Positions 24,601 to 24,610 of a stretch of DNA of 24,610 nucleotides are shown here, in pieces. The notes under the pieces are model-generated. The model worked only from the letters and a program-made list of their open reading frames with translations. It ran no database searches and had not been told where the DNA came from. The position numbers and the translations under genes are program-made. The stretch's first letter is position 1; every line of letters starts with the position of its first letter. Location of the stretch: positions 1 through 24,610 of the forward strand of contig DCHP01000090.1 of the NCBI GenBank assembly GCA_002315675.1. The letters run 5' to 3'. Source of the DNA: Rikenellaceae bacterium UBA1749. GTDB taxonomy: Bacteria > Bacteroidota > Bacteroidia > Bacteroidales > Rikenellaceae.

Positions 24601-24610
24601 AAACAAAATA

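Noticed and set aside
1..24610. CRISPR arrays, tRNA or rRNA genes
   Set aside because: No regularly spaced repeats and no cloverleaf or rRNA-like segments were noticed by eye on either strand; this was not a computed search.

Overview
The window looks like chromosomal DNA from a member of the Bacteroidales (Prevotella/Bacteroides-like). The evidence is the A+T-rich base composition, Bacteroidetes promoters (TTTG, 19-20 bp, TAnnTTTG) with few Shine-Dalgarno sites, the long Bacteroidetes form of NusB, DUF1573 and DUF4251-type proteins, bifunctional HisB and HisIE, and a complete Bat (aerotolerance) gene cluster. I cannot name the species.

Layout. Bases 1-81 look like the end of an IS66-type insertion sequence. 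They are followed by an AraC-family regulator (+). On the minus strand a complete histidine operon runs hisG-hisD-hisC-hisB-hisH-hisA-hisF-hisIE (8769 down to 1871), with yqeY just downstream. Upstream of hisG, also on the minus strand, are a pRiA4b ORF-3-like gene broken by one in-frame TAG and a secreted CE15-type carbohydrate esterase. The plus strand then carries nusB, a DUF1573 lipoprotein, a spacer with two inverted-repeat elements (one a 103-bp MITE with a perfect 8-bp target duplication), yajC, a DUF4251-like secreted protein, nth, the Bat cluster (moxR, DUF58, BatD-like, batC-like TPR, batA, batB, batD, batE) and a short-form purC.

Main discovery. The leader between the his promoter and hisG has the layout of a ribosome-mediated transcription attenuator. 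A consensus promoter lies 5 nt before a 19-codon ORF, MKRIQSIHHHHFHHQPLMW, with six His codons in a run of seven. Next come a segment that can pair with the terminator's 5' arm (antiterminator) and a 10-bp terminator hairpin with a U-run just before hisG. An alternative upstream hairpin overlaps the His codons. Together with the long, allosteric form of HisG this suggests two levels of histidine feedback: transcriptional and enzymatic.

Working together. The his genes encode all ten steps from ATP + PRPP to histidine in tightly packed, often overlapping frames. The Bat genes are expected to form an envelope complex made of a MoxR ATPase, DUF58 and VWA proteins, and TPR scaffolds. Their order is unusual, with the batC-like gene ahead of batA and a 335-bp structured gap between moxR and DUF58.
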